DNA from: Promethearchaeota archaeon
GTDB lineage: Archaea; Asgardarchaeota; Lokiarchaeia; Sigynarchaeales; SOKP01
Assembly (NCBI GenBank): GCA_030668025.1
Contig: DAOUUT010000034.1
Location: 1 to 18,965 of the forward strand
Direction: 5' to 3'
Length of the DNA stretch: 18,965 nt
The translations under genes were made by a program, and so were the position numbers. Of this stretch, positions 1 to 8,029 are shown piece after piece. The number at the start of each line of letters is the position of its first letter. The stretch's first letter is position 1. The notes under the pieces were generated by a model that made no database searches, had not been told where the DNA came from, and saw only the letters and a program-made list of their open reading frames with translations.

Positions 1-748
1 ACGGGACGATGGAGCGTGTTTCTGCATCTTCTATGTGATTTAGTTGATTTATAAGATATGATCGGACTAATATAATAGTAAATACCGTGATAAAGATAGT
101 TAAAGTTATCCATGGAAGAACTAAATGATACAGATAGTCAGTAAGTAAATACCATTGTCCAGAAAGCAATGAATCAATAGCTCGAAAACCAGTCACTAGT
201 GGTGGATCGGGTAGAGTAACGCTTTTATACCCAGTTACAGGAAATATGGGAAATACATAACCAAGAAAGAATTGAAACAACATGGCAAGCAAGAAAATGG
301 GAAATGCAAAACCTATAAGAGAAAGAACTTGAATGGATCTATTTCCTATTTTCGATCTGGTTTTTACTGAAAAATTTCCGAGTATCAATCCTAAAAACAA
401 TCCAATAATTAATGGCAAGATTATCAGATCCAGAGTACGAGGTAAGGTTACCGATATCAATGACTGCACAGGAAGGCCCCTAGCAAGAGAAAAAGATAAC
501 CCCCAATCACCCGAAAGCATTCTAAAAACAAAAAGGAAAAATTGTATTATTAAAGGCTGATTTAATCCTAATTGTTCCTTCATAGCTTCATATTCGTTCC
601 AATCAATCCTTCCCTCAGGAAGGTAAGATAAAACGGGATCACCTGGTAGAAATCGTGATATGTAAAATGAAATAACTATTGCTAGAATAAGAAGCACTAA
701 AGCGATTATGAGAGTAAAAATTAAATTTTTGTAGATTTTTTGCATCAT
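1..748 (-). CDS. DppB/OppB-type ABC transporter permease, 5' part (cut by left window edge)
   Basis: Reading the minus strand from the ATG at 748 gives 249 open codons running off the left edge, so the C-terminus is missing. This is a membrane permease subunit of the peptide/oligopeptide/nickel ABC importer family. What shows this: a first membrane helix at residues 9-30 followed by the family signature RFLPGDPV; then a periplasmic-type helix with EQLGLNQPL; the GDWGLSFS stretch; a conserved segment around TLPRTLDL; and three further hydrophobic helices at about 110-130, 145-175 and 215-235. The cytoplasmic EAA loop that contacts the ATPase begins at the edge. A tandem ATG (748 and 745) gives two possible starts. 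The substrate cannot be told from this subunit. Partner genes (DppC, ATPases, binding protein) would be expected downstream, outside the window. Confidence 0.9.
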   Translation of the reverse strand, partial: MMQKIYKNLIFTLIIALVLLILAIVISFYISRFLPGDPVLSYLPEGRIDWNEYEAMKEQLGLNQPLIIQFFLFVFRMLSGDWGLSFSLARGLPVQSLISVTLPRTLDLIILPLIIGLFLGLILGNFSVKTRSKIGNRSIQVLSLIGFAFPIFLLAMLFQFFLGYVFPIFPVTGYKSVTLPDPPLVTGFRAIDSLLSGQWYLLTDYLYHLVLPWITLTIFITVFTIILVRSYLINQLNHIEDAETRSIVP

Positions 749-767
749 TAAATTGCCTACTAAAATT

Positions 768-789
768 TTAGATTTGGAATTAAATCTAA
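768..789. promoter_or_regulatory. Perfect 8-bp inverted repeat in the permease promoter (operator candidate)
   Basis: The arms TTAGATTT (768-775) and AAATCTAA (782-789) are exact inverted complements around a 6-base spacer. On the minus strand the repeat directly follows an A/T-rich TATA-like stretch (about 786-797) and ends 20 bases before the permease ATG at 748. It would therefore cover the expected transcription start, a common site for archaeal repressors. That it is an operator is inference; the symmetry is directly visible. Confidence 0.45.
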
Positions 790-810
790 TATTATTTTAA
801 GAAAACGCAA

Positions 811-936
811 TTAATAAATATTTTCAATATAGAAAATTCCAGTTATGACTACTAATTTATTTCTAGGAATTACAACATCTATGTTTTTTAAGTTGTTTTG
901 CCTAGCTCCTTTTATAATTAGAGAATCTACAATCAT
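811..936 (-). pseudogene. uvrA: Truncated uvrA: first 33 codons only, then unrelated sequence and a stop
   Basis: An ATG at 936 is preceded by a good Shine-Dalgarno GGAG (942-945, 5-base spacing) and starts 54 bases after the uvrB stop. The frame encodes 41 residues. The first 33 match the UvrA N-terminus almost position for position: [15 protein letters not shown], then [11 protein letters not shown]. In every UvrA the next residues are LSGSGKS, completing the first Walker A. Here homology ends exactly after ITG (base 838), followed by eight unrelated residues and TAA (811-813). No frame downstream continues the match, so a simple frameshift does not explain it. UvrA is the roughly 940-residue damage-recognition ATPase that loads UvrB, and uvrB-uvrA is a common operon order. 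The rest of uvrA has been deleted or moved, or the assembly joins two unrelated pieces here. The fragment cannot encode a working UvrA. Confidence 0.85.
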
Positions 937-990
937 GGTTGCTCCTATTAACCTTCAATTCATAATAAAAGAAAAGTTTCACGCTTATAC

Positions 991-2985
991 TTAATAATCT
1001 TCCTTTATTGCTTTTATTTTATCTCTTAAAAACGCTGCGTCTTCAAACCTAAGTTCTTTAGCTGCCAAGAACATTTTGTTTTCAAGATAATGAATAATCA
1101 AATCTTTATCTCCTTCTTTTTCTAACTCTTCAATCTTATCCTTAATCTTTCTCTTTAGTTTGGTTGTTTCTTTCTCCTTGAATTCCTTATCTTCTGCAAG
1201 TGAGTTTAAAATGCTTTTCTTTATCGTTTGAGGCGTAATATTATTTTTTTGGTTATAATCATTTTGTTTCTTTCTTCTCCTGTTAGTTTCTTCTATTGCC
1301 GCCTTCATCGCTGAAGTAATTTTCCCTGCGTATAAAATTGCTCTTCCATCTATGTTTCGCGAAGCTCTTCCAATAGTTTGAATTAGCGATTTTGTATCTC
1401 TCAGAAACCCTAATTTATCTGCATCTAAAATAGCAACTAGTTTTACTTCAGGTAAATCTAATCCTTCTCTTAGGAGATTAATCCCAACTAAAACATCATA
1501 AGTTCCATCCCTTAGAGATCTTAATATTTCAAATCTTTCTACTGTGCCTATTTCAGAATGTAAGTAAGCAATCTTTAAACCAAGTTCAGCGTAATATTCC
1601 GCTATATCTTCTGACATTCGTTTCGTAAGAGTTGTTACTAAAATTCTCCCTTTGTTTTTAATTACTTTTCTAATTTCGTCTAACAGATCATCAATCTGAT
1701 TTTTTGCAGGACGAACCTCCACTTCAGGATCAACTAAGCCAGTCGGTCTAATTATCTGTTCTGCGGAAATGCCAATACTCTTTTCTAACTCCCAATTTCC
1801 CGGAGTTGCACTCATAAAAATTATATACTTTATCTTTGATTCCCATTCTTCGAATTTTAAAGGTCTGTTATCGTATGCCGATGGTAATCTCCACCCAAAG
1901 TCCACGAGATTCTTTTTTCTCGATCTATCTCCACCTATCATTCCATGAATTTGCGGAATCGTGATATGACTCTCATCAACAACGATTAAAAAGTCTTCTG
2001 GAAAGTAATCGATTAAGCACATTGGAGGACTACCGGGAGGCCTTCCATCTAAGTGTCTCGAATAGTTTTCTACTCCTTTGCACCATCCCATTTCCCTCAT
2101 CATTTCGAGATCAAATTTTGTTCTTTTCTCTATCCACTGTGCCTCTGCGTATTTTTTGTCCTTCATGAATTTTGCTATCTGGATTTCTAACTCTTCCTCT
2201 ATTGAAACCAAGGCTTTTGCTTTATTTTCTTCTGGTATAATAAAATGAGTTGCGGGAAAAATTCTGCAATTAGATATATTTTTTATTATACTATTTGAAA
2301 CGTGATGAATTTCTTGAATAGATTCGATTTCATCTCCAAATAAGGATATACGAATAGCAGTATTTAAATAAGCTGGAAAGATATCTATTATGTCTCCTCT
2401 GACTCTTAGGACCCCGGGTTTAAATTCGACATCTTTTCTCTCATAATTCATTAATATTAATCTTTTGATGATGTCACTTCTCTTAATATTTTGACCCACT
2501 TCGAGGTTTATAGATACGGCCGTCCATACTTTTGGGTCTCCAATTCCATAAATGCAAGAAACTGTTGCGACTATTATGACATCATTACGGGTTCTAATTG
2601 CGTGGGTGGCAGCTAATCTTAACCTTTCAATCTCTTCATTTACGCTAAAATCTTTCTCAATGTACAGTCCTGTCACCGGAAGGTATGCTTCTGGTTGGTA
2701 GTAATCGTAATATGAAACAAAATAATGGACGGTATTATGGGGGAATAATTCTTTTAGTTCGTTATATAACTGCGCAGCCAAAGTTTTGTTAGGTGCCATT
2801 ACTAACGTAGGTTTTTGGATTTTTTGTATGACTTGTGCAATAGAAAATGTTTTACCGGTACCTGTTGCACCTAAAAGAGTTTGAAACTTTTTTCCGCTTT
2901 TTATGTTTGCGGCTAAATTTTTTATCGCCTTAGGTTGGTCTCCGGAAGGTTTAAACTCAGATTCAATTTTGAAATTAGTAATCAT
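991..2985 (-). CDS. uvrB: UvrB, excinuclease ABC subunit B (nucleotide excision repair helicase)
   Basis: UvrB is the damage-verification helicase of nucleotide excision repair; UvrA loads it and UvrC cuts with it. The 664 residues are full length for the family. Visible motifs: Walker A GATGTGKT at 39-46; the beta-hairpin inserted between the strands, with the aromatic run YYDYYQPEAYLP at 92-103; Walker B DESH at 337-340; helicase motifs V and VI (GINLLREGLDLP and QTIGRASRN); and the C-terminal UVR coiled coil at about 625-660 that binds UvrC. The ATG at 2985 has a GGTGG ribosome site 8 bases upstream. The family is bacterial in origin and found in mesophilic archaea, presumably by transfer; codon use here looks like the neighbours, so the transfer is old. 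It is followed by the broken uvrA, so a working pathway needs uvrA and uvrC elsewhere in the genome. Confidence 0.97.
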   Translation of the reverse strand: MITNFKIESEFKPSGDQPKAIKNLAANIKSGKKFQTLLGATGTGKTFSIAQVIQKIQKPTLVMAPNKTLAAQLYNELKELFPHNTVHYFVSYYDYYQPEAYLPVTGLYIEKDFSVNEEIERLRLAATHAIRTRNDVIIVATVSCIYGIGDPKVWTAVSINLEVGQNIKRSDIIKRLILMNYERKDVEFKPGVLRVRGDIIDIFPAYLNTAIRISLFGDEIESIQEIHHVSNSIIKNISNCRIFPATHFIIPEENKAKALVSIEEELEIQIAKFMKDKKYAEAQWIEKRTKFDLEMMREMGWCKGVENYSRHLDGRPPGSPPMCLIDYFPEDFLIVVDESHITIPQIHGMIGGDRSRKKNLVDFGWRLPSAYDNRPLKFEEWESKIKYIIFMSATPGNWELEKSIGISAEQIIRPTGLVDPEVEVRPAKNQIDDLLDEIRKVIKNKGRILVTTLTKRMSEDIAEYYAELGLKIAYLHSEIGTVERFEILRSLRDGTYDVLVGINLLREGLDLPEVKLVAILDADKLGFLRDTKSLIQTIGRASRNIDGRAILYAGKITSAMKAAIEETNRRRKKQNDYNQKNNITPQTIKKSILNSLAEDKEFKEKETTKLKRKIKDKIEELEKEGDKDLIIHYLENKMFLAAKELRFEDAAFLRDKIKAIKEDY

Positions 2986-2987
2986 AA

Positions 2988-3054
2988 GTTAACCACCAAA
3001 TTTTGAAGTTAATTAAGATGAGGTTGAATATAATTTATAGACGATAGGTCTATA
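2988..3054 (-). promoter_or_regulatory. uvrB promoter with perfect inverted repeat beside the TATA element
   Basis: Reading the minus strand toward uvrB: a 7-bp perfect inverted repeat (arms 3036-3042 TATAGAC and 3048-3054 GTCTATA, 5-base spacer) runs into a TATA-like element (TATAAATTATA, about 3028-3038). A start of transcription would be expected near 3006-3008. The leader then carries GGTGG at about 2989-2994 before the ATG at 2985. The repeat overlaps where TBP/TFB would bind, so it is a plausible operator for repression of uvrB. The symmetry and spacing are seen; the regulatory role is inferred. Confidence 0.5.
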
Positions 3055-3088
3055 GATTTATTAATCAAACATAACTTATGATTTTTTC

Positions 3089-3111
3089 TAAAAAATATAA
3101 ATAAAAAAAAA
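3089..3111 (-). terminator. Poly-T terminator after STT3/aglB
   Basis: Directly after the aglB stop the minus strand carries a run of nine T, then an A/T-rich stretch and a second run of six T, without a stem. This is the usual stem-free archaeal terminator. It separates aglB from the uvrB promoter. Confidence 0.6.
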
Positions 3112-6100
3112 TTAAGAGACTACAGTTTCTTCGTGGATATCTTCTGCTCCTTCTTTGGTTCGAACTAATATTTTTAAAATGTCTCCAGAATTAACGGTAC
3201 CAATTATACTTTCTAAATCATTCATGCTAATTGTTAGTTGAATTGAATTTCCTACTCCAATTTCATAAATATCCTCAGTAAAACTATCCAAGGGGATAAA
3301 TATGTCATTAATATAAACTGAATGCACTGTAACACTGGATACTCCATTATTTTCTATTGATATTATTACTTTTTGATAATCTGATGCTACTGTTCCAGCA
3401 TCGTTAATATCTATATCGTAAAGGGATGAATCTACAGATGCAGAGAAATCCATGGAAACTTGAGTAGTAGTGTTAGTTGTTATATTGACATTAACGATAT
3501 TAGACGCATTTATCATCAACCCGGCAATATTAAAAGAGACTAAAGCACATTCTTGAACATCTAGATATTTATCTCCATATTCAAAATTTACATCGCTATC
3601 AAATGATAACATAGTTGTGGTATCTAAATATAATTTATCTAAAGTTATTGACTCGTCTCCAGTGTTTTTGATTAAGATTTTACCTGTCTCGTTAGCGGCA
3701 ATATAAGATATAGTTTGATTTTCGACATTTTCGATAATTTGTATATCTGGTTTGTTGTTTATTGTATGCACAAATCCAATATCAGAAGCTTTAGTTTCGC
3801 TATTAAAACTTGTTGTGACTAAAATTCCGAGCTCGTCGTTTACTTGGATAACACCTATTTCATCAGGAACTACTACGCTTACGCTTGTCTCTTGACCAGA
3901 CAACAAATTAGGAATTGGTTCTGTAACAACAGATGTCCAATTACTACTAGACGATTTAAGATATATTGATTCAAGTCCTAATGTCATGTCTCCAGTGTTT
4001 TTAATTTTAATATTAACTATAGTAGTTCCGTCATCGTAAGTATATGCGTAAGTATTGTTTAAATTAATTGGAATATGTCCCCTATAATCGCTGTGAGTAG
4101 CAATTAAGGCTTCAGGTGAAGCAATTCTACTTTCATTTACAATTGAAATTTTGAAATATTCATAATTTGAGGTAAATAATAGCTCATCTTTGATGTTATT
4201 TGGAGTAATAACACCTATTTTATGTTCAGTTCCTAAAGGATAAAACGGAACTAGTGAATTTGTTATATTAACATAAGCTTTTTGACCAGGATCTAATATG
4301 GGGGAACCAGATATATATTGTTCATCAAGGAGTGTATTATTTTCGTTATCTACATAAAAATCTTTCAAGATCACGGTTGCATCTCCAGTATTCTCAACTT
4401 CGAGATATATCTCACTATGAGTCGCATTGATTTGGATAACTTTACTATTGGGTTTATTAATTTTTATGTCTCCTTCCCGGGCTTCTTCAACAAAGAAATT
4501 ATCCGTACTATTTGTAAAGATATAAGGTTTATTATCCAAGGCTACTGATACAGCATCTACTGTAACTTTTACGACATCGTTAGTTTGCAATGTTTTATTG
4601 CTTGATTTCATATCAACCCAAACCAAGTCATTTTCGCGAGCATTGACTACATGTGTACCACTACCTTTACCCAAATCGAATTCATAACTCTCGTCATTTA
4701 TTCTGACACTGGAAATAGTTAAATTTTTCGAACCTGTGTTTTTTATCTTGAAAGTTGCATAACCGGTATCGAATACTTCGGGGTTTTCTATTTGAAAACT
4801 TGAATCTAAAGCAGTATAATCAAGACTAAATAGTTTAACCATCCCGTTTGTAGAGAAATATAATTCTCTAAATACATCAAAATTGTATTGGCCATCGTTT
4901 GGTATGTGTGTAGCATATAGATTCCCTGCGTCATCTGTTCTCGAGTGAATCTGTCCTCGATAATATTCCTCAAAGGTTGCGATGTTGCTTGGGTTTGGTG
5001 GAGGGTCAGTTTCAATTCCAGAAAACATTAATTTTACTAGAGTACTATCGAACCATTTTGTTGTTGGCATCGAAAGAGTACTGTTAAAATATTCGCTTTC
5101 ATCAAACACAGAATTTGGAGCCCAATTATCCTCCTCCATGCCAAAATTTTTATAGCTTTGGTAATTATCGTTACAAATCCTTACCATCCACGGCCATTTA
5201 CCTTCATCACCGCCTAAATTCGGATAGAGCATTCCAAAATAGACTAAGACATAATCTGCTTGTAGTGCTTTAAAAACTTTGGCGCTATATATCTCATTTG
5301 TTTGCATTAGTGCCATTCCTGTCATTCCTATCCGCGTTTGATTTATTGTTCCATTATCGTTAACCGTAGTCATGTTTCCTATTGGAGTGATCCAATAACC
5401 GTAGTCCCACCACGACACGACAACACTCGTTCCAGGAAGGTTTGTTTTCATCCAGGTTAGCGTTTCTTCCCAATCATGAAGGTCTCCTGGTGAGATTTGA
5501 CTTTGTGACAATTGAACAGTAGCCATATTAGAGGCATGGATTACTTGGGTAAAGCACATTATTCCAACAATAAAGTAAACCATGCCAATTTCAGATTTCC
5601 CTACCATTCTTTTAACTTGGCGTTTTCGTTTCCTACTGATTCCCGTTCTTTGTTCTCCAAAAAAACTGCCAAAAATTTTCAAAACGCTAACTAATCCATA
5701 GGCACCTACCAAGCATGCAGCAGGAGCAAATAATAATATTATTCGTATCATACTACCTGTGAAGTAAAAGAGCAAAATCATAAAAGTTATTAATAAAAAA
5801 TCCGCAGAGTTACCTCTTTTGAACATGAAGAACAACCCAAGGGGTAAAAGCATTAGGGGGATTAAAGTATTATAGTAGAATACGCTCCAAGAACTTGGCA
5901 TGTGCTCGGCTACAGACGAAGCAAGATTCAAACCATCTCGAAGCATAGGACTTAGAATGCTCGTTATTCTACCACCAAATCCAAATGGAATTAAATCAGG
6001 TGCCACCCATATAATTATGCCTCCTACTACAACAAGCGGTATTAAGGCCCATTTTAATACATCTAATAATCCGTTATAAAATCGAGGATAATCAACTTTA

Positions 6101-6984
6101 TTTATATGAATCAAATGAAAAATGATTAGTAATATTGTAAAAAGAAAAATCCCAAATAATTCCAAACTATTGAAAAAGTTAGCATAATTGAAAGTAAAAT
6201 TATATGAAAAAATTAATAATCCTAGACCTTCGACTCCTGCATACGCTACTAAGACATTTGAGTCGTACTTTTTGAGTAAGACTAAAATACCACATACTAA
6301 GGGTAGAATTAAATATACAAAACTATATCCACCCCAACTCAAGGATAAATATCCTAAAAATAAACCACCCAAAAAGGAATCGAGGATTTTACCTGTTCGT
6401 AAAGTTTTAACAAAGAAATATAATGTCATGAGAGTTGCAAATACACCAATCGTTTCATTATCAAAAAAACCCGCCATTGTTCTTTGCATAAATCCCGGAT
6501 TAAACGCCAAAAAGAACGCAGCCATTAGCCCGCATCTTCGGTCTAGCGTTTCTTTTCCCAATAGGTAGATCGCTAAAACAGAAGCTCCGCCCATAAAAGC
6601 GGGAAAATAGAAACAAACATCATAAAGGGATATTGGAATCCCAACGGAATTAATTATTTGGAATATGGTTACTACTGTGAATGTTAGCCCAGGTCTAAGA
6701 TTTCCACGAGTGTATCCCTCTGGATACCAACTTTTATAATCAACCCAATTAAAATAGTCGAAAACAGAGTGTGTTGATAAGTATTCGGCGTTGTAATATT
6801 GTATCCAAGGGTCAAAAGCTTTAATTAAGAAATTCCCCGAAGCAACTGGAGAAAGTCGAATTAATACTGTTAAGATTAAAACTAATGACAATGCGATGAA
6901 AAACAAAACATTAGTTGTTTTTATTGTAATACTTGCTCTTAAACGATCTCGTGAGTTTTTTAATGATGAATAAATTTTGGACAT
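3112..6984 (-). CDS. aglB: STT3/AglB oligosaccharyltransferase with five-repeat extracellular tail
   Basis: This membrane enzyme transfers a lipid-linked glycan to Asn in Asn-X-Ser/Thr sequons on the outer face of the cytoplasmic membrane. At 1290 residues it is longer than typical AglB (roughly 800-1000). The first helix is at 25-43; the metal-binding acid D58 lies in FDPW; the second acidic motif DNE is at 175-177; about a dozen hydrophobic helices follow to about 485. The catalytic signature WWDYG is at 525-529, and a DK-type motif (D593, K596, W599, M600 in GDEGKWPWM) resembles eukaryotic STT3, as does the TTVNDNGT segment. From about 740 the protein becomes a series of five beta-rich repeats, each with a core like IKNTGD followed by a TLxxxYxxD-type strand, near residues 744, 860, 992, 1103 and 1208. 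These look like CARDB/Ig-type domains. The tail holds over ten N-X-S/T sequons, so self-glycosylation is possible. It has its own promoter and terminator. Confidence 0.95.
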   Translation of the reverse strand: MSKIYSSLKNSRDRLRASITIKTTNVLFFIALSLVLILTVLIRLSPVASGNFLIKAFDPWIQYYNAEYLSTHSVFDYFNWVDYKSWYPEGYTRGNLRPGLTFTVVTIFQIINSVGIPISLYDVCFYFPAFMGGASVLAIYLLGKETLDRRCGLMAAFFLAFNPGFMQRTMAGFFDNETIGVFATLMTLYFFVKTLRTGKILDSFLGGLFLGYLSLSWGGYSFVYLILPLVCGILVLLKKYDSNVLVAYAGVEGLGLLIFSYNFTFNYANFFNSLELFGIFLFTILLIIFHLIHINKVDYPRFYNGLLDVLKWALIPLVVVGGIIIWVAPDLIPFGFGGRITSILSPMLRDGLNLASSVAEHMPSSWSVFYYNTLIPLMLLPLGLFFMFKRGNSADFLLITFMILLFYFTGSMIRIILLFAPAACLVGAYGLVSVLKIFGSFFGEQRTGISRKRKRQVKRMVGKSEIGMVYFIVGIMCFTQVIHASNMATVQLSQSQISPGDLHDWEETLTWMKTNLPGTSVVVSWWDYGYWITPIGNMTTVNDNGTINQTRIGMTGMALMQTNEIYSAKVFKALQADYVLVYFGMLYPNLGGDEGKWPWMVRICNDNYQSYKNFGMEEDNWAPNSVFDESEYFNSTLSMPTTKWFDSTLVKLMFSGIETDPPPNPSNIATFEEYYRGQIHSRTDDAGNLYATHIPNDGQYNFDVFRELYFSTNGMVKLFSLDYTALDSSFQIENPEVFDTGYATFKIKNTGSKNLTISSVRINDESYEFDLGKGSGTHVVNARENDLVWVDMKSSNKTLQTNDVVKVTVDAVSVALDNKPYIFTNSTDNFFVEEAREGDIKINKPNSKVIQINATHSEIYLEVENTGDATVILKDFYVDNENNTLLDEQYISGSPILDPGQKAYVNITNSLVPFYPLGTEHKIGVITPNNIKDELLFTSNYEYFKISIVNESRIASPEALIATHSDYRGHIPINLNNTYAYTYDDGTTIVNIKIKNTGDMTLGLESIYLKSSSSNWTSVVTEPIPNLLSGQETSVSVVVPDEIGVIQVNDELGILVTTSFNSETKASDIGFVHTINNKPDIQIIENVENQTISYIAANETGKILIKNTGDESITLDKLYLDTTTMLSFDSDVNFEYGDKYLDVQECALVSFNIAGLMINASNIVNVNITTNTTTQVSMDFSASVDSSLYDIDINDAGTVASDYQKVIISIENNGVSSVTVHSVYINDIFIPLDSFTEDIYEIGVGNSIQLTISMNDLESIIGTVNSGDILKILVRTKEGAEDIHEETVVS

Positions 6985-7004
6985 ATTTTCTCTCTAAACG
7001 CTTT

Positions 7005-7018
7005 TAATATAAATATAC
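7005..7018 (-). promoter_or_regulatory. TATA element of aglB (probably leaderless transcript)
   Basis: On the minus strand a TATA-like sequence (GTATATTTATATT) is centred about 27 bases before the aglB ATG at 6984. The spacing fits a transcript starting at or next to the start codon. No clear Shine-Dalgarno sequence lies in front of the ATG, in agreement. The rest of the gap to 7168 is A/T-rich and shows no gene. Confidence 0.45.
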
Positions 7019-7168
7019 TGAAATTATCATATGAAATTTAAAAATATAAAACGTTAAATTAAATTAAAAGCTTCTTTTTTGATAAATTAATTAATCTCAA
7101 TATTATAACATGAGTTTATTTTATTAGAAAATTCCGATTTCATACATAAAATTAAAATAATTTTAAAG

Positions 7169-8029
7169 ATGAAATTATTAGGAATGGAAAAAACAAGATA
7201 TCTCTTTAAATTTTATTACATAGGAGCGGAGGAATATTTCGGTTCTCAACGACAACCCAATTATTTAACTATTGAAGACTGCTTACTAACAGCTTTACAA
7301 GAAAAGAACTATATCCATGATTCTAAGAAATCAGATTTTGAGGTAGCAAGTAGAACAGATAAGTTTGTTTCTGCTCGAGGATCTACATTTTCTTTTCTTA
7401 CAGAAAAAATACCCATATTGATGGAGATAAATTCTGCTTTGCCAAAAAATATTGGCATCTGGGCTTATTCGAAAGTTCCAACTGACTTTTTTTCAAGATA
7501 TAACGCACAGTTTAGGCATTATAAATATATTATACCATATCCAAAAGCTATCCTTAAACAGGACTCCATAGTTAATTTTAAGGCAATGAAAAAGGTATGT
7601 AAGGCTCTAGAGGGACGACATAACTTTAAAAATTTTTCTAAATCAGGAAAAGAAGAAGTAAAAAATATTAGAGATATGATTTCGACATCAATTAATATAG
7701 AAGGGAATTTTATTATTTTCGATTTTAAAAGCAGAGCTTTTCTAAGACAACAAATAAGACGAATAGTAGCTAAGATTTTAGAAGTGGGATTTGGTAAAAT
7801 CAGTTATGAAGAATTTATAGATTTATTTGACCCATCTAAAGATATCTCTTATCAACCTGCTGATCCTTTTGGATTGATCTTGTGGGATATCAACTATGGT
7901 AATAATGTAAGTTTCCTAATCGATAATAAATCAAAAGAGAGAATGGAGAACTATTTTAGAGAGCAAGAGCAAAAATTCGCTTTAAAAAAAAAGTTATTTA
8001 ATTTCATGCAACATAACAATATTGGCTAA
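7169..8029 (+). CDS. truA: tRNA pseudouridine synthase, TruA family
   Basis: TruA/Pus3-type enzymes turn uridines of the tRNA anticodon stem-loop (positions 38-40) into pseudouridine. The 286 residues match the family. The catalytic aspartate is D64 in ASRTDKFVSARGS, equivalent to the SRTDxGVSA motif of archaeal TruA. The N-terminal strand and FGSQRQP resemble the usual YxGxQxQ start. The C-terminal half shows GRHNFKNF and the conserved FLRQQIRRIVAKIL helix. The typical Gly after SRTD is Phe here, a mild deviation. The start is uncertain: M1 at 7169 and M6 at 7184 are both possible, and the conserved region begins just after M6. No strong ribosome site supports either. The last 36 bases overlap the end of the convergent RFC gene. 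Confidence 0.92.
   Translation: MKLLGMEKTRYLFKFYYIGAEEYFGSQRQPNYLTIEDCLLTALQEKNYIHDSKKSDFEVASRTDKFVSARGSTFSFLTEKIPILMEINSALPKNIGIWAYSKVPTDFFSRYNAQFRHYKYIIPYPKAILKQDSIVNFKAMKKVCKALEGRHNFKNFSKSGKEEVKNIRDMISTSINIEGNFIIFDFKSRAFLRQQIRRIVAKILEVGFGKISYEEFIDLFDPSKDISYQPADPFGLILWDINYGNNVSFLIDNKSKERMENYFREQEQKFALKKKLFNFMQHNNIG

Noticed and set aside
333..560. Plus-strand open frame of 75 codons
   Set aside because: It lies antisense within the well-supported permease coding frame and its translation has no recognisable domain.
811..837. A frameshift as the explanation of the uvrA truncation
   Set aside because: No frame after base 838 encodes LSGSGKS or later UvrA sequence, so deletion, rearrangement or a false join is needed.
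6188..6568. Plus-strand open frame of 126 codons inside aglB
   Set aside because: It is antisense to the membrane domain of aglB; its Lys/Pro-rich composition is what reverse translation of hydrophobic codons gives.
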